From Chloroflexi bacterium HGW-Chloroflexi-10 (GTDB lineage Bacteria > Chloroflexota > Anaerolineae > Anaerolineales > Anaerolineaceae): 64,000 bases of DNA. A program made the position numbers and the translations under genes. Under the pieces are notes generated by a model. It saw only the letters and a program-made list of their open reading frames with translations, was not told the origin of the DNA and did not search any database. Location of the stretch: NCBI GenBank assembly GCA_002840755.1, contig PHBZ01000007.1, positions 62,001 to 126,000 of the forward strand, in the 5' to 3' direction. The stretch's first letter is position 1. Every line of letters starts with the position of its first letter. Positions 34,540-43,189 of the stretch are shown one piece after another.

Positions 34540-35684
34540 CTGGTTTTATCCTCCTGAATTGAATTAATAAGAATGATATACATAGCATGAGACCAGAGCA
34601 GCGGAGAGGCAATTGGTCCCCATTTTTTGAGCCAGGGTTCATAATGGATGGGAGCCAGAATATGATCGCTGACCTGTTCAGATAAAAAGCCGCCGGTTTC
34701 TTCTTTGGATTCTATCCATTCCAGCAGAGCCTGCGCCTGTTCTTTTTTCCCGATGCGGGCATAATACCAACCCAGCCAGGCAGTCAGGAGATGCCATTCA
34801 CCGCCGCCGTAATAAACATCCGCCAGATAGCGGTAGACTCCCCCATCCGGACGGTGCAGATCGGCTTCGATTGTTTGAATGGTATTTTGAATAATCGGGT
34901 CATGCGGAGAAAAAACGTTGTATGGAATTGTTAAACCGAGAAGGCTGGAGTCGACGCCGCTGTCTAGAACAGGTTCTGGAGAAGCATTGGGACCTGCCGG
35001 CTGTATATGTTTCACCAGCCGGTCTTCATATACGCCGAATTCCAAAATAAACTCTTTCACCTTTTGGGCAAGCTGCTCAACGACTACCGGCGTGGCATCC
35101 ATTTGACCGGTTTTAACCAGAGAGGCGATGGAGTCAAAGCCGGCAAATACAGTCGCTAATGAGTACGGGTGTAAATACTCAGGATGTTCTTCCCAACAGT
35201 CGTAATTGGGTAGTTTCCAGACCAACTCAAGATAACGCAGTGAAGTCAGAATTGGTTCAGACAGCTCTTTCAGCAAACCATTGTCACCACTCAAGCGCAC
35301 ATGCTCAGACAACGCCCACAACCAGGAACCATACCCATCGATCTGAAAATTTCCCCAGGTGCTATCTACGTAAACTTCCTCGCCATCCAGGGTGAAGCGA
35401 GTATGCAGCACATCATCCTTTCCAATTGGTTGGCCGGTTTCTAGACGTTGACGAATTTCTTCCACCTTATAGCTGAATTTTTGAATGGTGCGACCCACCC
35501 AACGAAAAAAAGCTTCAGCGCTGGCAAATTCGCCAGCTGTATCCATGGCATGCGCGATAAAACTACCGTCTCTTAACCAGCAATATTGATAAGTAGGGAA
35601 TGACGGTGAAGCTACATAAGCACCCGTAACACTTTGATTTTTAAGAATAAGTTCGATTGATTTGGAATAAAGTTTCCAATTCAT
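34536..35684 (-). CDS. GH15-family glucoamylase-like glycosidase
   Basis: This 382-residue protein has an (alpha/alpha)6 barrel of the GH15 type: YQYCWLRDGSF near the start, the catalytic-acid region YDCWEEH (E165/E166) and the second carboxylate in GGEWHLL (E296). GH15 enzymes remove glucose from the non-reducing end of alpha-glucans with inversion. The usual N-terminal beta-sandwich is missing, so this is the catalytic barrel only. No signal peptide is seen. ATG at 35684 is used; a TTG two codons upstream is the alternative. It overlaps GH31 by 4 bp. Confidence 0.88.
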   Translation of the reverse strand: MNWKLYSKSIELILKNQSVTGAYVASPSFPTYQYCWLRDGSFIAHAMDTAGEFASAEAFFRWVGRTIQKFSYKVEEIRQRLETGQPIGKDDVLHTRFTLDGEEVYVDSTWGNFQIDGYGSWLWALSEHVRLSGDNGLLKELSEPILTSLRYLELVWKLPNYDCWEEHPEYLHPYSLATVFAGFDSIASLVKTGQMDATPVVVEQLAQKVKEFILEFGVYEDRLVKHIQPAGPNASPEPVLDSGVDSSLLGLTIPYNVFSPHDPIIQNTIQTIEADLHRPDGGVYRYLADVYYGGGEWHLLTAWLGWYYARIGKKEQAQALLEWIESKEETGGFLSEQVSDHILAPIHYEPWLKKWGPIASPLLWSHAMYIILINSIQEDKTR

Positions 35685-35696
35685 AAACAAGTACCT

Positions 35697-36557
35697 CTAA
35701 CCTTTTAACCCTGACATTTTAATGCTCTGCACGAAATACTTTTGCAATAAAAAGAACAGAATAAGAATGGGTAAAACTGTTAATACGGAACCTGCCATTT
35801 GCAGATCCCAACGTGTCGTGTATTGACCGACCAGATAAGAAAGGCCAACCGCCAATGTGCGTTTTGCCGGACTGGTAAGCATCACCAATGGCCAGAGAAA
35901 ATCATTCCAGACACCTTGAAATGTCATGACCGCCAGGGTAGCCAGAATTGGCTTGGAATTTGGGATTAAGATGCGCAGATAAAACATGAAAGGATTGCAG
36001 CCATCCAATTTTGCAGCATCTTCAAGCTCGTAAGGAAAAGTTAAGAAGAACTGGCGCATTAAAAAGATGCTGAATCCATCTGCCAACTGCGGCAAGACAA
36101 CACCGAGATGTGTATCCACCAGACCCAGGTAACGCATGATGACAAAGTTCGGAATCATCGTAATCTGAGAAGAGATCATCATCGTCGCCAGGGTTAACAT
36201 GAATAAGAAATCTTTTCCCGGGAATTTCATCCTGGCAAAACCATAGCCAGCCATGGAACACAGGACCAATCTACCTACTGTAACAGCTGCCGTTATTTTC
36301 AGTGTGTTCATACCATACAGGCTAAAATTGATCCTGGTGAATACTTCAGTGTAGTTACTCCAGACAAACGGATTGGGAATCCAATTTGGAGGCCAGGCGA
36401 ACAACTGCTGCTGATCTTTTAATGAAGTTGAGACCATCCAGATAAAGGGCACGATCATGATCAAAGCACCCAAAGTAAGAAAGATGTAGATCGCTAATTT
36501 GCCGGCAGAAAACCTGCGTCGAGAAATATGTGAGGGATGAACTGGAATCGTAGCCAT
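35697..36557 (-). CDS. Carbohydrate ABC transporter permease, MalG-type
   Basis: This 286-residue protein has six membrane helices and the EAA-loop sequence ELEDAAKLDGCNPFMFY typical of MalG-family permeases. ATG at 36557 is chosen because GGAGAAGAG precedes it and it lies just after the MalF-type stop. It follows the other permease by 2 bp and is the fourth gene of the alpha-glucoside unit. No ABC ATPase is encoded nearby. Confidence 0.93.
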   Translation of the reverse strand: MATIPVHPSHISRRRFSAGKLAIYIFLTLGALIMIVPFIWMVSTSLKDQQQLFAWPPNWIPNPFVWSNYTEVFTRINFSLYGMNTLKITAAVTVGRLVLCSMAGYGFARMKFPGKDFLFMLTLATMMISSQITMIPNFVIMRYLGLVDTHLGVVLPQLADGFSIFLMRQFFLTFPYELEDAAKLDGCNPFMFYLRILIPNSKPILATLAVMTFQGVWNDFLWPLVMLTSPAKRTLAVGLSYLVGQYTTRWDLQMAGSVLTVLPILILFFLLQKYFVQSIKMSGLKG

Positions 36558-36559
36558 TT

Positions 36560-37492
36560 TTACTCTTCTCCATAAACCCATTTACGACGCATGCGCCATT
36601 GAATAATCGTAAGAATCAACAAGATTGCCATCAAAGCAAAAGACAACGCTGCGGCATAACCCATTTTGGAATATTTAAAGGCATTCTGCCAGATATAAAA
36701 ACCCACAGTACTGGTTGCTCGGGCTGGACCGCCCTCATGTTTCATGGACATATTGAAAACCAGATCAAAAGCCTGCAGCGAACCGATGACGCCCATTACA
36801 GCGGTGAAAAATATGGCCGGGCTGATCATGGGGATTGTAATATGGCGAAAAATACTTGAACTGCTAGCGCCATCCACGCGCGCCGCGTCTCTTAATTCTT
36901 CAGGAACATCCTGTAAAGCGGCCAGAAAGATGATGACATTGAATCCCAGGTTCTTCCAGACATCCACCAGCGTTATTGCAGTCAGCGCATATTTTGTGTT
37001 TTGCAAAAGATTAACCGATTGCAATCCGATACTCGTTAAAAAGGTATTAATCATGCCAAAATCCGAAAGCAGCCATACCCAAATTGCACTAACCGCAACG
37101 GAGGCTGCCACCACCGGAATGTAATAAGCTGTACGGAAAAATGCCAATCCCTTGATTTTTTGGTTCAATGCAATTGCTAAACCCAAAGATATGGTTAAAT
37201 TTAATGGAACACTCAAAGCGGCATAATAAAAGGTATTTCCAAACACCTTTGTATTGGTTGGATCCGTGAATAAGCGGCCATAATTTAGCAACCCGGTGAA
37301 TTCAGGAGAAGATAAAAGGTTCCAATCGGAAAATGATATAGCAAAACCAATAACCAACGGTACCAGTTTAAACAGAATGATGATCAGCAAACTTGGCAGG
37401 ATAAAGAAATATCCCCAAAAATACTTTCCTACCGCTTTTTTGAATCTATTAAAAAATGGGGGTCGGGGTTCAATTGCCTGGATATTTTCCAT
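36560..37492 (-). CDS. Carbohydrate ABC transporter permease, MalF-type
   Basis: This 310-residue protein has six membrane helices and the EAA-loop DVPEELRDAARVDGASS contacting the ATPase. GGAG lies five bases before the ATG at 37492 (the reading frame also opens at a GTG at 37495). A stem-loop precedes it and separates it from the binding-protein gene. Confidence 0.93.
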   Translation of the reverse strand: MENIQAIEPRPPFFNRFKKAVGKYFWGYFFILPSLLIIILFKLVPLVIGFAISFSDWNLLSSPEFTGLLNYGRLFTDPTNTKVFGNTFYYAALSVPLNLTISLGLAIALNQKIKGLAFFRTAYYIPVVAASVAVSAIWVWLLSDFGMINTFLTSIGLQSVNLLQNTKYALTAITLVDVWKNLGFNVIIFLAALQDVPEELRDAARVDGASSSSIFRHITIPMISPAIFFTAVMGVIGSLQAFDLVFNMSMKHEGGPARATSTVGFYIWQNAFKYSKMGYAAALSFALMAILLILTIIQWRMRRKWVYGEE

Positions 37493-37538
37493 CACTACTC
37501 CAGTCTCTTTCTTACAGGTGGTGCAACCGAAATTAGAT

Positions 37539-37563
37539 ACAGGGCGGCGCTTCGCCGCCCTGT
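37539..37563 (-). other. Intercistronic stem-loop between binding protein and permease genes
   Basis: An 11-bp perfect GC-rich stem (ACAGGGCGGCG) closes a 3-nt loop. There is no T-run, so it probably protects the upstream binding-protein mRNA or gives partial termination, raising binding protein over permease. Confidence 0.65.
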
Positions 37564-37579
37564 AATTACCTATAAAACT

Positions 37580-38932
37580 TTACTTTGATTCAGCCAATAT
37601 TGGATTAATTGTATCGCATGCAGCCTGCATTGCTTCCGGAACAGTAATGTCACCTAACAGAGCAGAATCCAACTGAGAAGAGATCGCATCAGCAATTTCT
37701 GACCAGTTGGCGTGAGTTGGAACACTCAGCGCGAATTCAGCAGATTCCAGGAATACTTTGACGTTTGCAGGTTTCTTTCCAGCCATGGCTGACAGGAAGG
37801 ATGATTCGGCAACCGATTTGATTGGAGCAATTTCAAAACCGGCATCCTGTCGGATTTGATCGCCTTCAGCACCAGTGACGAATTTCAAGAACTCGAAAGC
37901 GGCTTCCTGCTGTGTAGAACTGGAGAGCATGGAGTAAGCATTACCAAAGAGGAATGTAACTTTCTCGCCGGTAGGGCCGTAGGGCAAAGTGGTTGCATCC
38001 CAATCGAAATCAACGATGACATCATTGAATTCAGAAATTGACCATGGTCCAATGGGGTACATTGCCAGACGACCAGCTTCGAACATGTGCCAGTCATCCT
38101 GAGCGGCCAAATCGTTGGCGGAGGGAGCAACTTTATCGGTCAGGGTAAGATCTACCATTGCCTGGAAACCATCAATTGCGTTCTGTTCTGTTAGCGTACA
38201 CGCGGATGCATCGGCGTTGAAGGGTGTAGCGCCGGTCACGAGCATATAATATGGCCACCAGAGGCGAGCGGTTCCAAAGACATCGATGGTGCCGTCCCCA
38301 TTGGTATCTTGGGTCAGTTTCTTGGCATTTTCGACGTAGGTTTCCCAATCCATGGTGTCATCCGGGTAAGGCAAACCAGCAGCATCAAAGAGATTTTTAT
38401 TGTAGTAGAGCACAACATTGGAGAGTGATGCCGGTAAACCGTATTGCCCGCCATTGTTCTGGAACATATCCAGGGTGCTCTGATAATACGCACTCAGATC
38501 ATAACTATCGGCCGTGATCATCGGATTAAGGTCAACAATAGAACCACTGGCAGCCATTTCCTGAAGCATGGCAAGGTCGAGTGAAGCAATATCCGGAGCG
38601 GTTCCACCAGCGATCCAGGTTTTGAGAGAGGTGAAATAATCAGCATATGGCAGCAATTGGAAATCAACCGTGATCTCGGGGTGCGCAGCCTGGAAGGCGG
38701 CAACCACTGCGGTTTCAGCGCCTTCTTTATTCTCATCGTAGGTTAAGAAACTTACAACCTTGATGGAAACCGGTTCAGCAGCAGGTTCTTCTGCGGCTGG
38801 CTCAGCAACCTGAGGATCATTTGCTGCAGGCGCATCAGGCGCAACGGGTGTTGCGGTTTGTGAGCAGGCGGCTAAAAGCATGCTCAAGACGATTAAGACA
38901 GATAGGATTACTAATGACGAACGACGTTTCAT
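37580..38932 (-). CDS. Sugar ABC transporter solute-binding lipoprotein
   Basis: This 450-residue protein has a signal peptide ending in LAAC (Cys23), a short Pro/Ala-rich linker, and a family-1 extracellular solute-binding fold (TYDENKEGAETAVVAAF, then the typical TAPDIASLDLAM). It should capture an oligosaccharide outside the cell for the MalF/MalG permeases. AAGGAG precedes the ATG. Its 115-bp upstream region holds a candidate ROK operator. Given two GH31 genes and GH15, alpha-glucosides or isoprimeverose-like sugars are likely ligands, by inference. Confidence 0.92.
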   Translation of the reverse strand: MKRRSSLVILSVLIVLSMLLAACSQTATPVAPDAPAANDPQVAEPAAEEPAAEPVSIKVVSFLTYDENKEGAETAVVAAFQAAHPEITVDFQLLPYADYFTSLKTWIAGGTAPDIASLDLAMLQEMAASGSIVDLNPMITADSYDLSAYYQSTLDMFQNNGGQYGLPASLSNVVLYYNKNLFDAAGLPYPDDTMDWETYVENAKKLTQDTNGDGTIDVFGTARLWWPYYMLVTGATPFNADASACTLTEQNAIDGFQAMVDLTLTDKVAPSANDLAAQDDWHMFEAGRLAMYPIGPWSISEFNDVIVDFDWDATTLPYGPTGEKVTFLFGNAYSMLSSSTQQEAAFEFLKFVTGAEGDQIRQDAGFEIAPIKSVAESSFLSAMAGKKPANVKVFLESAEFALSVPTHANWSEIADAISSQLDSALLGDITVPEAMQAACDTINPILAESK

Positions 38933-39005
38933 TTTTTCTTCTCCTTCTAAATTGGGTTGCGAAATTGGATTTATGATTGGAATTTCCGGTAAAAGACATT
39001 ATTGT

Positions 39006-39030
39006 ATTACTTTATACACTGAACGAATTA
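39006..39030 (-). promoter_or_regulatory. Candidate ROK operator before the solute-binding gene
   Basis: The 25-bp plus-strand sequence with core TTACTTT and ACTGAACGAATTA matches 20 of 25 positions with 40254-40278, in front of the ROK gene and the divergent GH31 gene. The shared element lies in the two places where a locus repressor would be expected to bind. No strong sigma-70 hexamer pair is visible in this gap. Confidence 0.5.
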
Positions 39031-39047
39031 ACTTAACTTAAAAAAAG

Positions 39048-40247
39048 CTATTTGTGATTAGTAGTTCTTTCCTCCTTATGAATCGGGGAAATAAAGATTT
39101 CTGCAATCACCAAACTGGCTGCCCCAAGCGCCCAAATATCATCTCCCCATGAATTTACTCGGATTTCGGTATCTTCCGTCAGACCAGGCATGACACTATC
39201 CTGAAAGGCACTTCGAACAGCCGAAAAGAACGCTTCGCCCATTCGGATACCTTCACCGCTAATGATAATCAATTTCGGGTCAAATAAATTAACCACGTTA
39301 GCGAGTTGCCTACCCAAGAGCTTACCAGCCCGGGTTAGCACCTGTAAAGCAGCGGAATCCCCTGCCGCAACCCGATGGATCAGGTCGTCCAGGTCAGCGA
39401 TATCCGTGTTTACCAATCTTTGTGCTTCTGTCACAAGCGCCCGGTCACTCACAAAAGTTTCCAGACATCCGTATCTTCCGCAATCACAAAGCGGACCATC
39501 CGGGTCCACCATCGTATGTCCAAATTCCCCCGCTCCGCCGCCGTTACCGCGATAGATCTGCCCATTGATGACAATACCCATGCCTATACCACGCCCAAGC
39601 GTAACTACAATAAAATTGTCTTCGGGTTCTCCAGGTTCAAGCCATCTCTCGCTCAACGTCAGTGTGTTGACATCATTATCTATATAAACCGGAACCTTCA
39701 TGCGCGCTTCCAACAGGTCCCGTAACATAATATTTTTCCAGCCAAATATTGGATTCTGTTTTACGATTCCCTGCTTAAAATCAACCACACCCGCCAATCC
39801 AATCCCCACCCCCATCAACTGTTTTTTGCGGATGCCGCTTTTATGAATGAGTCGGTTAACCAAAGTAACTAAAGTGACCAGGGTAGTCTCTACCTGGGTG
39901 TCAGCAAGGTCAATGGAATCTTTCGATAAAATGGTCGCATTAAGATCGGTCAAAGCGCCAACCAACCGGTCTTCCATAAGCTTAATCCCGACAACAAAAC
40001 CACCTCTGGAATTGAGCGCCAACATAATTGGCGGTCTGCCGCCGGTAGAATCACCTGTGGCTTTTTCAAATACCAAGCCTTCCTGAATAAGCTGGCCCGT
40101 TATAGTTGTAACGGTAGCCGGGCTGAGGCCAGTGGTATGCGCAAGTGCAACGCGTGAAATCTCTCCCTGTGTCTTGATGATGTTCAGGAGATTGGAACGG
40201 TTGATACTTCGGATGAGGTCGCGGTTGCCGCGTGGAATAGGGTTCAT
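39048..40247 (-). CDS. ROK-family transcriptional repressor of the alpha-glucoside locus
   Basis: This 399-residue protein has an N-terminal winged helix (NIIKTQGEISRVALAHTTGLS) and a C-terminal ROK domain. The ROK signature carries the His and Cys zinc ligands (GEFGHTMVDPDGPLCDCGRYGC). ROK repressors of this NagC/XylR type release DNA on binding a sugar. It is divergent from the plus-strand GH31 gene and upstream of the transport operon, so it very likely regulates both. The ATG at 40247 fits the N-terminal domain. Confidence 0.92.
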   Translation of the reverse strand: MNPIPRGNRDLIRSINRSNLLNIIKTQGEISRVALAHTTGLSPATVTTITGQLIQEGLVFEKATGDSTGGRPPIMLALNSRGGFVVGIKLMEDRLVGALTDLNATILSKDSIDLADTQVETTLVTLVTLVNRLIHKSGIRKKQLMGVGIGLAGVVDFKQGIVKQNPIFGWKNIMLRDLLEARMKVPVYIDNDVNTLTLSERWLEPGEPEDNFIVVTLGRGIGMGIVINGQIYRGNGGGAGEFGHTMVDPDGPLCDCGRYGCLETFVSDRALVTEAQRLVNTDIADLDDLIHRVAAGDSAALQVLTRAGKLLGRQLANVVNLFDPKLIIISGEGIRMGEAFFSAVRSAFQDSVMPGLTEDTEIRVNSWGDDIWALGAASLVIAEIFISPIHKEERTTNHK

Positions 40248-40253
40248 AGTTGA

Positions 40254-40278
40254 TTTACTTTGTTTACTGAATGAATTA
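40254..40278 (+). promoter_or_regulatory. Candidate ROK operator in the divergent ROK/GH31 control region
   Basis: This 25-bp sequence (core TTACTTT and ACTGAATGAATTA) is the partner of the site at 39006-39030, with 20 of 25 identical positions. It overlaps a possible plus-strand promoter, TTTACT (40263-40268) and TATTAT (40285-40290) with a 16-bp spacer, for the GH31 gene at 40335. Confidence 0.5.
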
Positions 40279-40334
40279 TGTTATTATTATAGAACGTTTT
40301 TTTAAAAAGTCAATACCCACTCCAGGAGACGTTT

Positions 40335-42830
40335 ATGGGTGATTCAGGATTTTTTACTCCCCCTATCTTATCGGCTTCACCAAACCCAAAAATTGTTTAT
40401 CAATTTTCCACAACACGCTTCACACTGCTTACTCCCCGGCTGATCCGTATCGAAATCAGTCTGACAGGCAGTTTTGAAGACCGTCCTTCCCAGGTATTCT
40501 GGTACCGCAATCTGCCCCTCCCCCATTCAACGGTTACGCTACATGAGCATGTGCTATCTGTTGAGACAGATTTTTTTCAGCTAGACTACAAAGATTCGCC
40601 TAAACCCCTCAAACACAAATCTTTTGAAATTATTATAAAAGAAACCGGCGCTATCATAGACCTGGACTCCCCCAACCCAGGCCAGCTCCCCGGTACGGCG
40701 CGCACTTTGGATGAGACAAATGGCTCCATCCGCTTACAACCCGGATTGGTCTCGCGCTCTGGCTGGGTGCTATTGGATGATACCTCTAGTTTGGTTTTCA
40801 ACCCGGATGGCTGGTTGGAACCACGCCCAAACCAATCCGGTTACCAGGATCTTTACCTTCTGGTGTGCGGACACGATTACAAAGCCGCGCTTAAGGATTA
40901 CCAACTTGTAACAGGCACCGTGCCACTTCTTCCGCGCGCTTTTCTCGGCAACTGGTGGTCCAGATACTGGGAATATTCCGAGGAAGATATCCGACATCTG
41001 GTCAATCGTTTTCAAGCTGAGCAAATTCCCCTTTCGGTATTCATCATCGATATGGACTGGCACATCACCAAAACCGGAAACAGCTGCAGTGGGTGGACCG
41101 GATTCAGCTGGAACAAGACGCTTTTCCCCGATCCCCCCGCTCTTTTGAAATGGCTGCATAACCATGGATTAATCACCTCTTTAAATCTTCATCCTGCCGA
41201 AGGAATTCACCCGCACGAAGATCAATACGATCAAGCCGCACGCAAATTGGGATTGGACCCGGCAGACGCTCAACCGATTCCCTTTGATATCGCCAATCCT
41301 GAATTCGTGCAGGTATATTTTGAACAATTGCTGCATCCACTGGAAGAACAGGGGGTGGATTTCTGGTGGATCGACTGGCAGCAGGGATTTCAGACTACCC
41401 TCCCCAGTCTGGACCCGCTGTGGTGGTTAAATCATTTACATTTTTATGATCTGGCACGCGCTGATAATAAACGACCCATCATTTTCTCGCGTTGGGGTGG
41501 GCCTGGTAACCACCGCTATCCAATCGGTTTTTCCGGTGATACGATTATCAGCTGGGAAACACTGGCATACCAACCCTATTTCACAGCCAGCGCTGCAAAC
41601 GTCGCTTATGGTTGGTGGAGCCATGATATTGGTGGTCATATGTACGGCATGGAAGACGGTGAGTTATACACCCGTTGGGTTCAGTTCGGTGTCCTCAGTC
41701 CGATTTTTCGTTTACATTGCTGCAAAAACCAATTCGTGGACCGGTCACCCTGGAAATTTGGCGCCGAAATCCTGCGTCTGACACGCCAGGCCATGCAGTT
41801 CCGCCATGCACTGCTGCCTTATCTGTATACCATGGCGCAGCGCAACGCAAAAGATTGCCTACCATTAATCACCCCACTTTATTATGACTGGCCGGAAGAA
41901 GAAACGGCTTATACAACCACCGGTCAATATTTATTTGGGAGCGAGTTAATGGCTGCGCCTATCACTGCCCCCCTTGACCCTGATCTGAATCTGTGCCGGC
42001 AGGTGATCTGGTTCCCACCCGGCGAATGGTTTGATTTCTTTACCGGCGAACCTTTCAGCGGGCCACAACAGAAAATTTTGTATTATGGTTTAGATGAAAT
42101 CCCGCTGTTTGCCCGGTCAGGCGCGATTGTTCCGCTGCAAACGGACACGATCAATAATGGTTGCACCAACTCAAAGGCTATCGATTTGTTGGTGTTTCCC
42201 TGCCGGGATAACATATTCACGCTCTATGAAGATGACGGAATTTCTCAGGAATATCGCCAAGGGGGCAGTTGTTCAACCAGCTTCTATTCTCATGCAACCC
42301 ATTCAACCTTTTCAATTCAAGTGAATCCAGCGCAAGGTGACTTGCAAACCATTCCCCCGCAACGCACTTATCGAATTCTTTTTCGAGGCGTTAATCACCC
42401 TGAGATTCTCACTGCGTTACTTAACACCCAACCAGTGAAACTCACTTCCATTTATGAGGAATCCACTCGCACCTACATCGTAGGCCCCGTTACAGTGGGG
42501 ATTAAGCAGGCTTTGTCCATTGAAATCAGCACACTGAATAGTTCACTGGTTGTTCAGCCGACAAAAACTAAAGACCTTGTTCTACGTCTATTACAACGAG
42601 CAAGAATGGGAACCAACACAAAATGGAAGATCAACAGCATGATGGATAAGTTAACCAAGGATGTTTCCCTTTTGAATGATCCTGAATTGGTTCTCACACC
42701 GGGTCACCTGGCCGCATTGGTTGAGACACTGACCGGTGAACCTTTTGAGAATACCGATCTGAGAAACGATACTTCGGGCAACCAGATACACCGGCCGAAC
42801 AAAAGAAAACCTGCCAAAAAGCTTGTTTGA
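40335..42830 (+). CDS. GH31 alpha-glucosidase family enzyme, divergent copy
   Basis: This 831-residue enzyme has the full GH31 architecture. The catalytic nucleophile is D347 in FWWIDWQQG and the acid/base is D402 in GFSGDTI. The FDIANPE and WWSHDIGGHMYG motifs are also present. The last 90 residues (about 745-831) are a Lys-rich tail absent from typical GH31 proteins. It has no signal peptide. The catalytic motifs differ from those of the first GH31, so the two probably have different linkage preferences. It diverges from the ROK repressor gene with an AGGAG-preceded ATG. Confidence 0.92.
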   Translation: MGDSGFFTPPILSASPNPKIVYQFSTTRFTLLTPRLIRIEISLTGSFEDRPSQVFWYRNLPLPHSTVTLHEHVLSVETDFFQLDYKDSPKPLKHKSFEIIIKETGAIIDLDSPNPGQLPGTARTLDETNGSIRLQPGLVSRSGWVLLDDTSSLVFNPDGWLEPRPNQSGYQDLYLLVCGHDYKAALKDYQLVTGTVPLLPRAFLGNWWSRYWEYSEEDIRHLVNRFQAEQIPLSVFIIDMDWHITKTGNSCSGWTGFSWNKTLFPDPPALLKWLHNHGLITSLNLHPAEGIHPHEDQYDQAARKLGLDPADAQPIPFDIANPEFVQVYFEQLLHPLEEQGVDFWWIDWQQGFQTTLPSLDPLWWLNHLHFYDLARADNKRPIIFSRWGGPGNHRYPIGFSGDTIISWETLAYQPYFTASAANVAYGWWSHDIGGHMYGMEDGELYTRWVQFGVLSPIFRLHCCKNQFVDRSPWKFGAEILRLTRQAMQFRHALLPYLYTMAQRNAKDCLPLITPLYYDWPEEETAYTTTGQYLFGSELMAAPITAPLDPDLNLCRQVIWFPPGEWFDFFTGEPFSGPQQKILYYGLDEIPLFARSGAIVPLQTDTINNGCTNSKAIDLLVFPCRDNIFTLYEDDGISQEYRQGGSCSTSFYSHATHSTFSIQVNPAQGDLQTIPPQRTYRILFRGVNHPEILTALLNTQPVKLTSIYEESTRTYIVGPVTVGIKQALSIEISTLNSSLVVQPTKTKDLVLRLLQRARMGTNTKWKINSMMDKLTKDVSLLNDPELVLTPGHLAALVETLTGEPFENTDLRNDTSGNQIHRPNKRKPAKKLV

Positions 42831-42995
42831 GCAAAAAATTGAAAACATACCTGAACCAAAGCAATTTTCCAGAATGCAACCTGAAGCAAAAAATCTACGT
42901 GTCAAGGCAAAATAGAAATGTCGTAAATTAGGAACGCTGCTGCCGTAATAGTAGTGGTTTGGTTTTCTTTCTGTTTCATCATGTAGCATGTCCCC

Positions 42996-43068
42996 GGTTC
43001 ACTTTTCAAGTTTTGATCAAATTTTTACCTGTTCACTTTTCAAATGAAAATGGTTCACTTTTCAAGTT
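42996..43068 (+). mobile_element. Solo IS21-like terminal repeats (remnant)
   Basis: Three copies of the repeat GTTCACTTTTCAA occur at 42997-43009, 43031-43043 and 43053-43065, the first and third preceded by G and followed by GTT. Multiple subterminal copies of a GGTTCACTTTT-like unit are typical of IS21-family ends. No istA or istB frame is nearby, so this is a single end or an incomplete remnant. The identification rests on pattern resemblance. Confidence 0.5.
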
Positions 43069-43093
43069 GCGATGACATTTAAAAAACTCATTA

Positions 43094-43122
43094 TTGACAA
43101 ATAAAACAATTATTTCTATAAT
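43094..43122 (+). promoter_or_regulatory. Consensus sigma-70 promoter for the second ROK gene
   Basis: TTGACA (43094-43099) and TATAAT (43117-43122) are both perfect and 17 bp apart. The start of the ROK gene lies 67 bp beyond the -10 box. Confidence 0.85.
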
Positions 43123-43127
43123 CAAAT

Positions 43128-43154
43128 TAATTAGTTAGTTACTTAAACTAATTA
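43128..43154 (+). promoter_or_regulatory. Palindromic operator overlapping the transcription start
   Basis: TAATTAGTT (43128-43136) and AACTAATTA (43146-43154) form a perfect 9-bp dyad with a 9-bp centre. It begins 6 bp after the -10 box, so bound repressor would block the promoter. TTAGTT-type half-sites are common for ROK/XylR proteins, and autoregulation by the downstream ROK protein is likely. Confidence 0.7.
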
Positions 43155-43189
43155 TCCAATTCATCCCCTGCGTTAAAACTAAATAAAAA

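Larger units (their letters stand above)
42831..43189. other. Intergenic region with IS-end repeats and a ROK promoter
   Basis: These 359 bp hold three copies of a GTTCACTTTTCAA repeat (a likely IS21-type end), then a consensus sigma-70 promoter and a palindromic operator for the ROK gene. Both are listed separately. No gene is supported in the region. Confidence 0.6.
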
